Assembly: GCF_003015185.1 (NCBI RefSeq)
Contig: NZ_CP027860.1
Span: forward strand, 4,268,501-4,332,500
From: Ahniella affigens
GTDB lineage: Bacteria > Pseudomonadota > Gammaproteobacteria > Xanthomonadales > Ahniellaceae
DNA length: 64,000 bases
Reading direction: 5' to 3'
In this document: positions 33,430 to 42,064 of the stretch, one piece after another
How the letters are laid out: every line of letters starts with the position of its first letter
Numbering within the stretch: the first letter of the stretch is position 1
Position numbers and translations under genes: made by a program
The notes under the pieces: generated by a model
What the model was told of the DNA's origin: nothing
Databases searched by the model: none
What the model saw: the letters and a program-made list of their open reading frames with translations, nothing else

Positions 33430-36146
33430 CGCCTGGCGACTTGCCGCAGAGCCTGTCGGACTGGTTCGCGTTCCTGCAGCCCCTGCCGCAATCAGCCCGT
33501 GCGGCCGCTCTCGTCACGGCGCCCGAGGCCATGCGGGACCGACTGCTGGCCTTGTTGGCGGCCGACGCGGCAGCCGACAGCCGGTTAGACGCCGCACTGG
33601 CGTTGCCTATTGACGCGGATTTGCTCGAACCCGAGCGCATGGCGCAGATTGGACCCTGGCGCATTCTGGGGGAGCTGGGTCGCGGCGGTATGGGCACAGT
33701 GTGGCTCGGCGAACGTGCGCTTGATGGCACGACCCAACGTGGGGCGATCAAATTGATGCGGGGGCGGGCCGGCGCGGAAGATCGTGCCCGGTTTCGGCGC
33801 GAGCGGCACATTCTCGCCATGCTTGATCACCCTGACATTGCCCGTCTGATCGACGGGGGCGAAGGCCCTGAAGGGCAGCCGTTTCTGGTTGTTGAGTTCG
33901 TGCGCGGGGACACCTTGGCGGCCCGGGTCAAGCAAGCGCCGCCGGATCGGGATACGGCAATCGCTTGGGTCACGCGGATCGCCGCGGCGGTTCAACATGC
34001 CCATCAGCATCTGGTGATCCATCGCGACCTGAAACCCGCCAATGTCATGATCACGCCAGAGGGTGGCATCAAGCTGCTGGATTTCGGCGTGGCCAAATTG
34101 TTGGACCCTGGCACCGGCGACGACGACGCATCGACACGCGTATTCACCCCGGGCTACGCGAGCCCGGAACAGTTGGCCGGGCGTGCCGTTGGGACGGCGA
34201 GCGATGTCTTCAGCCTCGGTCGAATCCTGTCCGAACTACTCGGCCTGGCCAATTTGCCGCGCGATCTCCGGGCCATTCGCGACAAGGCTTGTGCGGAATC
34301 GGTGACCGAGCGGTATCCAACCATGGCAGCCCTGCATGCCGACTTGCGCGCCTGGCAGCACGGGCTGCCCGTGCAGGCAACGGCCCCGTCGTGGTGGTAT
34401 CGCGGCCAAAAGCTGGTCGCGCGGCACCCGATCGTCAGCGTCGCTGCGGCAATGGGACTCAGCCTCATCTTGTTTCTTGGTTGGCGTTGGTATGCCGCGG
34501 GTGTGCGCGCAGAGCAGGCACGCATCGTCGCCGAACAAGCGCGTGCCGAGACCGAGATGCAGTTGCAGCGCAGCCAGCAGGTCATTGGCTTTTATGCGCA
34601 GATGTTTGCCGGGGTCGCGCCTGAGTTCGCGGCCGGCCAAAAGCTTGCGCCCGCTGCATTGCTCGAACGCGCCGAGCGCCTGTTGCGCGCTGCGCCGCCC
34701 GCTGATCCGGTGCTGCGCGCCGAACTGAGCGCCAGCCTAGGCACCCTGTACCAGCGTTTGGGCGATGGCGAAAACGCGGTGCGTCTGTTGCAAGCGGGGC
34801 TCACCGATCATCCGCCGCCAAATGCAGCGGCCGAGTTGGATCGTGCCGACCGCGAACAAAGTCTGGCCTACATGCTGGCCGATTTGGATCGCCGCGATGA
34901 AGCACTGACGTTCGCGCGCGCAGCACAGGCCAGGCGGTTGCGCGTTGCGCCGCAAAACACCGAACTGCAATTGGAATCCGAACTCGTTTTTGTGAATCTG
35001 TTTCTGGGGCAGCGCCAAATCGACACCGCAAAGGCGGCCATGGATCGTGCTGAGACTTGGTCGCAGCAAATCGAGCTGACGCCGGCGACCAAGCTGGACC
35101 TGTTACAGGCGCGATCGGCACTGTGGATTGAACAGCAGCAATTCCAGTTGGCCGCAGACGCCGCGGTGCAAAGCCTCGAGCTGCTGGCTCAGAATGCCGA
35201 CTTGGATCAGTCTCGTCGGGTCGAGTTGAATCGGTCGCTCGCGCGGGCCCGCCAGGGTCTCGGCGATCTGCGCGGCGCAGAGACCGCCTTTGCCGCGGCA
35301 ATTGCCGCTCAGACCACCTTGGTTGGCGATCGCGGCACACGCGCGTTCGGTTTGCACAACGATCACGCGATTCTGCTCGCGACGCTTGGCCAGTTTGCTG
35401 ACGCCAAAGCTGCGTACGAACATGCCGCGGTCTTGTTTGCAGAAAGTGGCGGCCCCGAGCCGCTGTTGAATCCGCGCCACTTGAACAACCTGTGCGATGC
35501 CGAAACAGGCAGTGGGGACTACGCCTTGGCGGTCACCCATTGCCGTGCCGCGCTCGCCAGATTGATTGCAGAGCAGCGGCCGGAGTCCGATTCGGAGCGG
35601 TTGTTGGTAGAGAGCAATCTGGCACGTGCGCGCGCCTACGCAGGAGAACCCCGTCCAGCACTGGCCGAGCTCGCACTGATCCGTGCACGCGCTGTGGCGG
35701 CCCAAGGCGACGGCTCCTTCGTCGCGTGGCTGCAAGCGTTTCGCGCGGTTCGAATCAGTCTGTTGGCGCACGACACGCGCGCCGCTGACGCTTGGGCCCA
35801 ACTGACCGAAACGGGGATGCGGCAACTGTTTCCGACACCGCATCCTTGGCGCGTGCGAAGCCTGCGCATCCTGGCGCGCTGGCAGTTGGAATGCGGCAGC
35901 TATTCCGAAGCCAAACGCTACTTGGAAAAAGGTGAGCGCGAAGCCGAATCAGTGTTGCCACCTGGGCACCCGGTGCGGGCGCAATTGGCGTTGGATCGGG
36001 CCGTGATTGCGGTGGCAGAGTCCGACCTGAAGACCGCGCGATCGGCGCTTGCTCAGGCATTGCCTGCCTTGCAGCAGTGCTGTACTGCATCCGAATTGGA
36101 TCGGTCCGAAGCGGAGCGCTTGCAGACCCGCCTCGCGGGTCATTGA
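33426..36146 (+). CDS. Transmembrane Ser/Thr protein kinase with TPR-rich C-terminus
   Basis: A 906-residue membrane kinase. After about 75 residues of helical leader, the kinase domain (about 78-310) has the glycine loop ELGRGGMGTVWLG, ATP-binding Lys109 (AIKLM), catalytic loop HRDLKPANV (Asp201, Asn206) and DFG Asp219. The activation segment reads FTPGYASPEQL. A single membrane helix lies at about 335-358. The remaining about 545 residues, outside the cytoplasm, are alanine/leucine-rich helical repeats of TPR type (for example LGDLRGAETAFAAAIAAQTT). These would bind protein ligands. It overlaps the sigma factor gene by 4 bp, suggesting the kinase relays an envelope signal to that sigma factor. 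Confidence 0.9.
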   Translation: MTPGDLPQSLSDWFAFLQPLPQSARAAALVTAPEAMRDRLLALLAADAAADSRLDAALALPIDADLLEPERMAQIGPWRILGELGRGGMGTVWLGERALDGTTQRGAIKLMRGRAGAEDRARFRRERHILAMLDHPDIARLIDGGEGPEGQPFLVVEFVRGDTLAARVKQAPPDRDTAIAWVTRIAAAVQHAHQHLVIHRDLKPANVMITPEGGIKLLDFGVAKLLDPGTGDDDASTRVFTPGYASPEQLAGRAVGTASDVFSLGRILSELLGLANLPRDLRAIRDKACAESVTERYPTMAALHADLRAWQHGLPVQATAPSWWYRGQKLVARHPIVSVAAAMGLSLILFLGWRWYAAGVRAEQARIVAEQARAETEMQLQRSQQVIGFYAQMFAGVAPEFAAGQKLAPAALLERAERLLRAAPPADPVLRAELSASLGTLYQRLGDGENAVRLLQAGLTDHPPPNAAAELDRADREQSLAYMLADLDRRDEALTFARAAQARRLRVAPQNTELQLESELVFVNLFLGQRQIDTAKAAMDRAETWSQQIELTPATKLDLLQARSALWIEQQQFQLAADAAVQSLELLAQNADLDQSRRVELNRSLARARQGLGDLRGAETAFAAAIAAQTTLVGDRGTRAFGLHNDHAILLATLGQFADAKAAYEHAAVLFAESGGPEPLLNPRHLNNLCDAETGSGDYALAVTHCRAALARLIAEQRPESDSERLLVESNLARARAYAGEPRPALAELALIRARAVAAQGDGSFVAWLQAFRAVRISLLAHDTRAADAWAQLTETGMRQLFPTPHPWRVRSLRILARWQLECGSYSEAKRYLEKGEREAESVLPPGHPVRAQLALDRAVIAVAESDLKTARSALAQALPALQQCCTASELDRSEAERLQTRLAGH

Positions 36147-36306
36147 TGAACGGGTTCCCCGCACTTGGGCGTCGGAGGTGACAAACCGCCGCCACATTCT
36201 GCGCCACGGTTGATTCGGCGCCAGTTCGACGCACGATCTGGGCGCATCGGGGACGACCCCACAACAACGCAACGGCATTGCATGATCAGGCAGTCATCCG
36301 CCTAAC

Positions 36307-38031
36307 TCAGGACGCACGCTCCAGCAGGGCTGCGACGGCTTCCTGGGCGGTCGATGCGTGCACCGGCAGCACGAGCAGATCGCCCGGCGTCGCCCAGTCC
36401 AGACAGCACTGCACGGCTTCCAATTCGGTCTGGTGCTGACGGAGGCGGCTCGCGTCAAAGCCCAGATCGAGCAAGTGCTCGCGGATCAATTGCGGCACTT
36501 CACCGAATGCACGTCCGCGCATATAGCCTTGCAAGTCTTTGAGGACCAGCAAGTCCGGGCGAAAGCGCATCGCCACATCGGCCAACGCCAGAATCTCGGT
36601 GTTATCGCGATTGCCTGCCTGCCCAAGAATCAGCGCCAGACGGCCGCGTGGATTGATCGCACGAGCCACTTGCAACAGTTTGGCGAGCCCATCCGGGTTG
36701 TGCGCATAGTCGGTCAACACATCCGCACCGCGAACGCGATAGCGCTGCAGGCGCCCGGGGTTGTCGCCGTGCTCGGCGCCAAACGTCGCAAGTACGGAAC
36801 GAATGCGCGCCAGATCAACGCCCAGACGATAGGCAACAAGACTGGCGCCCATCAGATTCGCCGTGTTGTAGGGCGCGAGGCCACCGAGGCTCAGTGGAAA
36901 GTCAGCGACGGCCCCGAGGTCGTGCGCAACCTCAGCAATGGAAAGTGTCAGGCGCCCATCGCGGACTTGCAACACGGCGCTGTCGCTCTTGGCACACGAC
37001 ACGTCGCCGCTAAGACTGAACCAGTCAACGTGTGACCACGCCGCCGGGCCATAGCGGCGCAACAACGGATCATCGGCATTCAGAATCAACCGCGCATCCG
37101 GCTTCAGGCCGCGGGCGACCACGAGCTTCGCTTCAGCCAATTCCTCCAGAGTGTCAATGCCGTACTCGCCAAAATGATCATCACTGATGTTGGTGACGAG
37201 CGCGGCGTCGGCTGCCGTGAACGCAAGGCCTCGGCGCAACATGCCGCCGCGCGCGGTTTCGAGCACAGCAGCCTCGGTTTGTGGGTGCCGCAGCACGTCG
37301 CGGGCCCCCTGCGGCCCAGAGTAGTCGCCGCGCGCGAGTCGCTGACCATTCAGGAACAAGCCGTCGGTGCAATTGTGTGCGGTCCGGAATCCTTGCGCGC
37401 GCAACATGGCCGCCAACACGCGGACACTGGTGGTCTTGCCATTGGAGCCGGTCACCATAGCAACCGGTGTGGGCTCAAGTGGCAACGCCGGGTCGGCGGG
37501 CAACAATTCGGCGGGTGCCGAAATGTCCTTGGTTGCCCAGCGGACCTGACGACATTCCCGACCGATTCCGAGTGTCACGGACTCGTCGTCAAACAATATT
37601 GGGGCGAACTGCTCGCGCCACCGCAGATAATTGCGTCGGAACGCCGGGTGCGCCTCCTCCCGCTGCATGCGAGCGAGCGTTGCCAGCGCAGCGGTTTCGT
37701 CGCCAGCCAGCGGGTGGCCGGGCGCATGCATTTCGGCCTCGCTGCGAGCGGTTTGCCACGCCCATTCATTGAGCTCCGTGGCGGTCATCAACAGGTCGAT
37801 CGGCGCTTCAATGAACAGGCTCGCGCCCTGGTTATGCGGGCGGACGATACTGGCATCCGTGGCGGGCCAGTCGAGCAGGTCACGGCCGCGCTGCACGTAT
37901 CGGCGCCAACGCGCCAGGCAGTCAGACGTGACCGATCCCAAGGCCTCGAGCACGGCACCCGGTCGAGCCGAGAACAGATTCGGCCCGGTGAGTCGGCGTG
38001 AGCCTTCAAACGAGATACTGAGTTGGGCCAA
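36307..38031 (-). CDS. CphA-related Mur ligase without ATP-grasp domain
   Basis: A 574-residue Mur ligase family protein. Residues 1-185 include a diverged form of the CphA N-terminal domain (RRLTGPNLFSARPGAVLEAL resembles the opening of cyanobacterial CphA), then a helical stretch. Residues about 190-574 are a Mur ligase with P-loop VTGSNGKTT (about 193-201), then NCTDGLFLNGQRLARGDYSG, VLETARGGMLRRGLAF, NISDDHFGEYGIDTLEELAE and DYAHNPDGLAKLL, each with a clear counterpart in the CphA encoded upstream. The ATP-grasp domain that adds aspartate in CphA is absent. It starts 10 bp after cphA, so they form an operon. It could ligate an amino acid to a cyanophycin-related product; this is inference. 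Confidence 0.85.
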   Translation of the reverse strand: MAQLSISFEGSRRLTGPNLFSARPGAVLEALGSVTSDCLARWRRYVQRGRDLLDWPATDASIVRPHNQGASLFIEAPIDLLMTATELNEWAWQTARSEAEMHAPGHPLAGDETAALATLARMQREEAHPAFRRNYLRWREQFAPILFDDESVTLGIGRECRQVRWATKDISAPAELLPADPALPLEPTPVAMVTGSNGKTTSVRVLAAMLRAQGFRTAHNCTDGLFLNGQRLARGDYSGPQGARDVLRHPQTEAAVLETARGGMLRRGLAFTAADAALVTNISDDHFGEYGIDTLEELAEAKLVVARGLKPDARLILNADDPLLRRYGPAAWSHVDWFSLSGDVSCAKSDSAVLQVRDGRLTLSIAEVAHDLGAVADFPLSLGGLAPYNTANLMGASLVAYRLGVDLARIRSVLATFGAEHGDNPGRLQRYRVRGADVLTDYAHNPDGLAKLLQVARAINPRGRLALILGQAGNRDNTEILALADVAMRFRPDLLVLKDLQGYMRGRAFGEVPQLIREHLLDLGFDASRLRQHQTELEAVQCCLDWATPGDLLVLPVHASTAQEAVAALLERAS

Positions 38032-38041
38032 GGACGTGGAC

Positions 38042-40831
38042 TCAGTCTTCGGCTTCTCGCGACAGGCGGATGCCGCGCTCGTCGCGGATCATGCCCTCGC
38101 TCAACGTAAACGTCTCCTCGGGTGGTGCCGCGACCTCGGTCACCGGATTTGGCGTGACCGCAGGTCTTGGTGCCGGGCTGCCTTCCGGCCGGAAATAGAT
38201 GACCTGCTTCCACGAACGCACCAGCGCATCCGCGAAGATCAACAGCAAGTCGCCTTGCCGTCCCATCTGGAGACCGGCATCAATCGCTTCCTGCTCATCG
38301 GGAATGATGGTGATCTGGGTGTCCGGCACCCCAAGTGCCCGCAAGCGCGCGGCAATCATGTTTGGCACTTCGTCAGGCGCGCGCCCACGCAGCGAATCGT
38401 CGCGGCGGCAGATGTAGTGATCAAAGCGATTGGCCACGGCATCGGCAATGGCCTCAATGTCTTCGTTCCGACGATCACCCGGGCCGGCGACTACGACCAA
38501 CCGGCGGCCCGACACCTCAAGACGCTGCGCCAGATCAGCCATCACCGACACCGCGTGGGCATTGTGCCCATAGTCGAAGATCACTTTGAACGGGTGTTCA
38601 TGGAACACGTTCATGCGACCCGGCGCCTGATAGAACGTCGAGTCGAACGTGCGCAAGCCTTGGCGGATTGCTTCCAGCTTGATGCCCATCGCAAACGCCA
38701 TCGCCGCTGCAAACATCGCATTCTGGACGTTGTGCATCGCCCGGCCTTCGAGCGTGGCGGGAATCAAGTGTGTCCACATCAATGGGATATGGCTGCCTTT
38801 GTCGTACAGCGTGATCATGTGGCCGTTCACGCCGGCCTCGAGGGCACAGGCGCGACCGCCCGCGCGGATGTGCTCGCGGACCAGGGCATGACTCGGATTC
38901 GTCGTGACGTAACAGATCGTCTTCGCATCGGTGTAACCCGACATTTTCAGCACGTTCGGGTCGTCGGCATTCAGTACTGCGCAATCGCGCGCGACCTCGA
39001 TCACGATTCGCTTGATTTCGGCAAGTTGCTCCAACGAATCGATGCCTTTCATGCCGAGGTGATCGCTCTGCACATTCAGCACGCCGCCAACATTGACCCA
39101 CGGCACGCCCATGCCCGCGCGCAGGAGGCCACCGCGGGCGGTTTCGAGTACTGCGATGTCGATGCTCGGGTCAGACAGCACCATCCGGGCGGAGACCGGC
39201 CCGGTCATGTCGCCCTCAACGGTCCGCTGACCATCGATGTAGACGCCGTCAGTCGTGGTCAGGCCCGGCGTGAATCCGGCCATCTTGGTGATATGGGCCA
39301 ACATGCGGGCCGTAGTTGTCTTGCCATTGGTGCCCGTGATCGCTGCGATCGGCACCCGCGCGGAGGCGCCTTGCGGGAACAGCATGTCGATAACAGGGGT
39401 TGCCACATCGCGCGGCTTGCCCTCGGACGGCGCGACATGCATGCGAAAGCCGGGCGCAGCATTGACCTCGCAGATGCCGCCGCCAATCTTCTTGTAGCTC
39501 TCGGCGATATTGGTGCTCAGAAAATCGACGCCGCCGACATCGAGACCAATCGCCTTGATCGCGCGTACCGCCATGTCGCGGTTATCCGGATGAATGACGT
39601 CGGTGACATCGGTGGCGGTACCGCCGGTGGACAGATTTGCGGTCGATCGCAAGTAAACCGCCTGACCCTCAGGCGGCACCGAGTCGCCCGTCATGCCGGC
39701 CCGGGCGAGCATCATTTCGGCCTGCGCATCCAGCACGATCCGGGTGAGCACTTTCTCGTGCCCCACGCCTCGTCGGGGATCTTGATTGACGATCTCGATC
39801 AGCTCTCGAATGTTGCGTTGACCATCGCCGACCACATGACCCGGGGTTCGGCGGGTCGCCGCGACGAGTTCGCCGTTGACCACCAGCAAGCGGTGATCAT
39901 CCCCTTCCAGATAGGTTTCGACGATGACCGAGCGAGAGATGTCCTTCGCCTTCTTGAATCCTTCGATGACTTCTTCTTCGGTGCGCAGGCCAATCGACAC
40001 GCCACGACCGTGGTTGCCGTTGTACGGCTTGGTGACGACCGGATAACCAATTCGGCGCGCCGCGCGAATCGCGCTGCTTTCAGACTGGACCAGTTCCTGT
40101 TTGGGCACAGGCAGCCCGAGCGAGCCGAGAATCTTGTTGGTCTCTTCTTTGTCGGACGCGAGTTCGACGGCGATATGCGGCGTTTTGCCGGTTACGGTGG
40201 CCTGAATACGCTGCTGGTATTTGCCGTGCCCAAATTGCACGAGGCTTTGGTCGTTTAGGCGGAACCACGGAATCTCGCGAGCTTCAGCGGCACGGACCAA
40301 CGACATGGTTGACGGACCGAGCGCCCGACGCTGGGCGTAGCGAATGAACTCGTCACGCGCATCGGGCCAGCTCCAATCGTCTTCAACCGAGCCTTCTGGT
40401 CGGAGTTCGGCGGGCATCAGCGAGCACAGCAGCTTGAGCGCCAGTTCTCCGGCCTCGATGCCCTCTTCGCGCTGGATGTATTCGTAGACCACGGTGTATA
40501 CGCCGGGGCGACCATCAATGCTGCGGGTTTTGCCGAACGTGACGTCCTCGCCCGCAACGTTTTGCAGTTCAATCGCCACGTGCTCCAGCACATGGCCGAG
40601 CCACGTGCCGTCGCCTTCCTTCATGCGGCGAATGAATCCGCCGGGTTCGCGATACGAACAGCCGTGTTCCTGAAGACCCGGCAAGGCCGCGACCAGCGCA
40701 TCGACATAGGCCGCGCCCAACTTGCCAGTCGGCCATTGTTCGAGCAGACCAAGGTCCAATTCCAGCTTGATGACCGGAAAATGCGCGTACAGCGAAGGGC
40801 CTACATAAACCGAACGATCCAGGATCCGCAT
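38042..40831 (-). CDS. cphA: Cyanophycin synthetase
   Basis: A 929-residue enzyme that makes the nitrogen/carbon storage polymer cyanophycin (poly-aspartate with arginine side chains) by ATP-dependent ligation. The N-terminal domain occupies about 1-160 (PGGFIRRMKEGDGTWLGHVL, then EHVAIELQ). The ATP-grasp domain (about 215-480) shows VVTKPYNGNHGRGVSIGL. The C-terminal Mur ligase (about 490-880) has P-loop ITGTNGKTTTARML and VLETARGGLLRAGMGV. Length fits CphA (about 870-930). The ATG at 40831 has GGAG 9 nt upstream and matches the family N-terminus (MRILDRSVYVGPS). A Mur ligase paralog follows at 10 bp; no cyanophycinase (cphB) gene is visible in the window. Confidence 0.92.
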   Translation of the reverse strand: MRILDRSVYVGPSLYAHFPVIKLELDLGLLEQWPTGKLGAAYVDALVAALPGLQEHGCSYREPGGFIRRMKEGDGTWLGHVLEHVAIELQNVAGEDVTFGKTRSIDGRPGVYTVVYEYIQREEGIEAGELALKLLCSLMPAELRPEGSVEDDWSWPDARDEFIRYAQRRALGPSTMSLVRAAEAREIPWFRLNDQSLVQFGHGKYQQRIQATVTGKTPHIAVELASDKEETNKILGSLGLPVPKQELVQSESSAIRAARRIGYPVVTKPYNGNHGRGVSIGLRTEEEVIEGFKKAKDISRSVIVETYLEGDDHRLLVVNGELVAATRRTPGHVVGDGQRNIRELIEIVNQDPRRGVGHEKVLTRIVLDAQAEMMLARAGMTGDSVPPEGQAVYLRSTANLSTGGTATDVTDVIHPDNRDMAVRAIKAIGLDVGGVDFLSTNIAESYKKIGGGICEVNAAPGFRMHVAPSEGKPRDVATPVIDMLFPQGASARVPIAAITGTNGKTTTARMLAHITKMAGFTPGLTTTDGVYIDGQRTVEGDMTGPVSARMVLSDPSIDIAVLETARGGLLRAGMGVPWVNVGGVLNVQSDHLGMKGIDSLEQLAEIKRIVIEVARDCAVLNADDPNVLKMSGYTDAKTICYVTTNPSHALVREHIRAGGRACALEAGVNGHMITLYDKGSHIPLMWTHLIPATLEGRAMHNVQNAMFAAAMAFAMGIKLEAIRQGLRTFDSTFYQAPGRMNVFHEHPFKVIFDYGHNAHAVSVMADLAQRLEVSGRRLVVVAGPGDRRNEDIEAIADAVANRFDHYICRRDDSLRGRAPDEVPNMIAARLRALGVPDTQITIIPDEQEAIDAGLQMGRQGDLLLIFADALVRSWKQVIYFRPEGSPAPRPAVTPNPVTEVAAPPEETFTLSEGMIRDERGIRLSREAED

Positions 40832-40958
40832 TACTGAAACTCCACCAATCGATGTCCCAAGGAAGTGTGCATCGCCTGCCGCGCCCACCGAATGGCGCGT
40901 TAGCCTTGCCACCCTGGCGGGTCGCGGTGTTCAGCTTCTGTCCCGCACGGTCGCCAGG

Positions 40959-41915
40959 TCAGTCTCCGAAGCTATCGGAAGCACTCGGGGTCGGCAAGCT
41001 GGCATTGGCGGTGTCAGCCGCCGACGGCCGGATTCGACTGCGAATGCCAGCGGAAAACGTGTCCAGATTGCGGAACTGGGCGGCCAGATCATTGATCCGA
41101 TGGGCCTCGCGATACGTTGCTGCGGGCAAGTTCGTGTCGATCAAACCGATGTCGTAGGCAAGGTCATCAGACAGCGCCGGCAACAGCGTTCGGTAGCTGA
41201 AGGGGATTCGGCTTGGCCAAATCGCGTTCACGTGGTCGACAATATTGCTGGCGCAGGAGTTGGTCAGGGTGTTGTAGAACTCTGGTGTGCGAGCGAGCGC
41301 GTTGGTCCGGTCGAGCATCGATTGCAGCAATGCCCGGATTTGGTCGGGCCGCGCCTTGATCGGGTATAGGTAGACCGCATCGTGGCGAATGTTGGCGCGC
41401 AAGTCGATCAGGTCGCGCTCGTCGCCGAGCACGTAGATGATCTCGTAGCTCCGGACCAGCCCAAGCCAAGGCGAAAACGATTCGCCTTGCTCTTTGCGGA
41501 TTTCGACCGACACGGCCAGGTATTGGCCATTCGAAAACCCGAAACTCAAAAAAGAATGGGCCGGCCCACGCCAGTCCGCAAATGGCTCGACGACGTACCA
41601 CAGGCTGTCGACTTGGCTGAGATCGTACTCCCGGCTTTCCCACCGCAACTCGTAGTCCTGGCTGGTGCGGTAACGCGCGTTGCGAATATTGCTGATCCGA
41701 ACGCGATCAGGATCGAGCGACGTGATGCCCGCCAGGCGTGCCTGATCGGGCGACCAGTCCCGCGCATTGCTGGGGCTGGTACCGAGCACGCGGAGTCCAT
41801 ATGCCAGCACGATTACGGCGAACATCATGACCAGCCAACGACGCTTGCGCCGGGGTTTTGGTGTTTGGCCAGGGTCGTGGTCTTGGTGGGAGCGAGACGA
41901 CATCATGGGCAGCAT
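40959..41915 (-). CDS. DUF4105 membrane-anchored periplasmic protein
   Basis: A 318-residue protein with a basic N-terminus (KPRRKRR), one membrane helix at about 27-46 (WLVMMFAVIVLAYGLRVLG) and a periplasmic DUF4105 domain (Lnb N-terminal-like) at about 95-250. The family pattern is clear: FADWRGPAHSFLSFGFSNG, then YLAVSVEIRKEQGE, IIYVLGDERDLIDLRANIR, and PEFYNTLTNSCASNIVDHVN. The conserved His and the Cys in TNSCASN suggest a papain-like (NlpC/P60-related) fold; the activity is unknown. It lies 127 bp upstream of cphA on the same strand and may share its transcript. No clear ribosome-binding site is seen at 41915; an ATG at 41903 is an alternative start. Confidence 0.82.
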   Translation of the reverse strand: MLPMMSSRSHQDHDPGQTPKPRRKRRWLVMMFAVIVLAYGLRVLGTSPSNARDWSPDQARLAGITSLDPDRVRISNIRNARYRTSQDYELRWESREYDLSQVDSLWYVVEPFADWRGPAHSFLSFGFSNGQYLAVSVEIRKEQGESFSPWLGLVRSYEIIYVLGDERDLIDLRANIRHDAVYLYPIKARPDQIRALLQSMLDRTNALARTPEFYNTLTNSCASNIVDHVNAIWPSRIPFSYRTLLPALSDDLAYDIGLIDTNLPAATYREAHRINDLAAQFRNLDTFSAGIRSRIRPSAADTANASLPTPSASDSFGD

Positions 41916-42008
41916 TGACAGCCAAATCTCGTTGTACTGGTGATGACATTAATCCGTCTGACGGCGGACGGCAGTTGCGCTTCGCGATCAGCCGGCTGAC
42001 CCCGTCGC

Positions 42009-42041
42009 AAAAACAACAAGGGCCGCGCGGTGGCGGCCCTT
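42009..42041 (-). terminator. Intrinsic terminator of the pilMNOPQ-lipoprotein operon
   Basis: On the minus strand AAGGGCCGC (42041-42033) pairs with GCGGCCCTT (42026-42018) around CACCGC, followed by GTTGTTTTTGC. It starts 23 bp after the stop of the Ig-like lipoprotein gene. The strong stem followed by a T-rich tract marks the end of the operon that begins at pilM. Confidence 0.88.
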
Positions 42042-42064
42042 GCGTATCGAACGACTGACGACCG

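Noticed and set aside
37631-40258. An 875-codon frame on the plus strand antisense to cphA and the Mur ligase
   Set aside because: It is the mirror of two well-conserved coding genes in GC-rich DNA and has no protein motif. Similar mirrors occur opposite mrcA (50599-51876), pepN (26529-27740), the CSLREA gene (10530-12266) and others.
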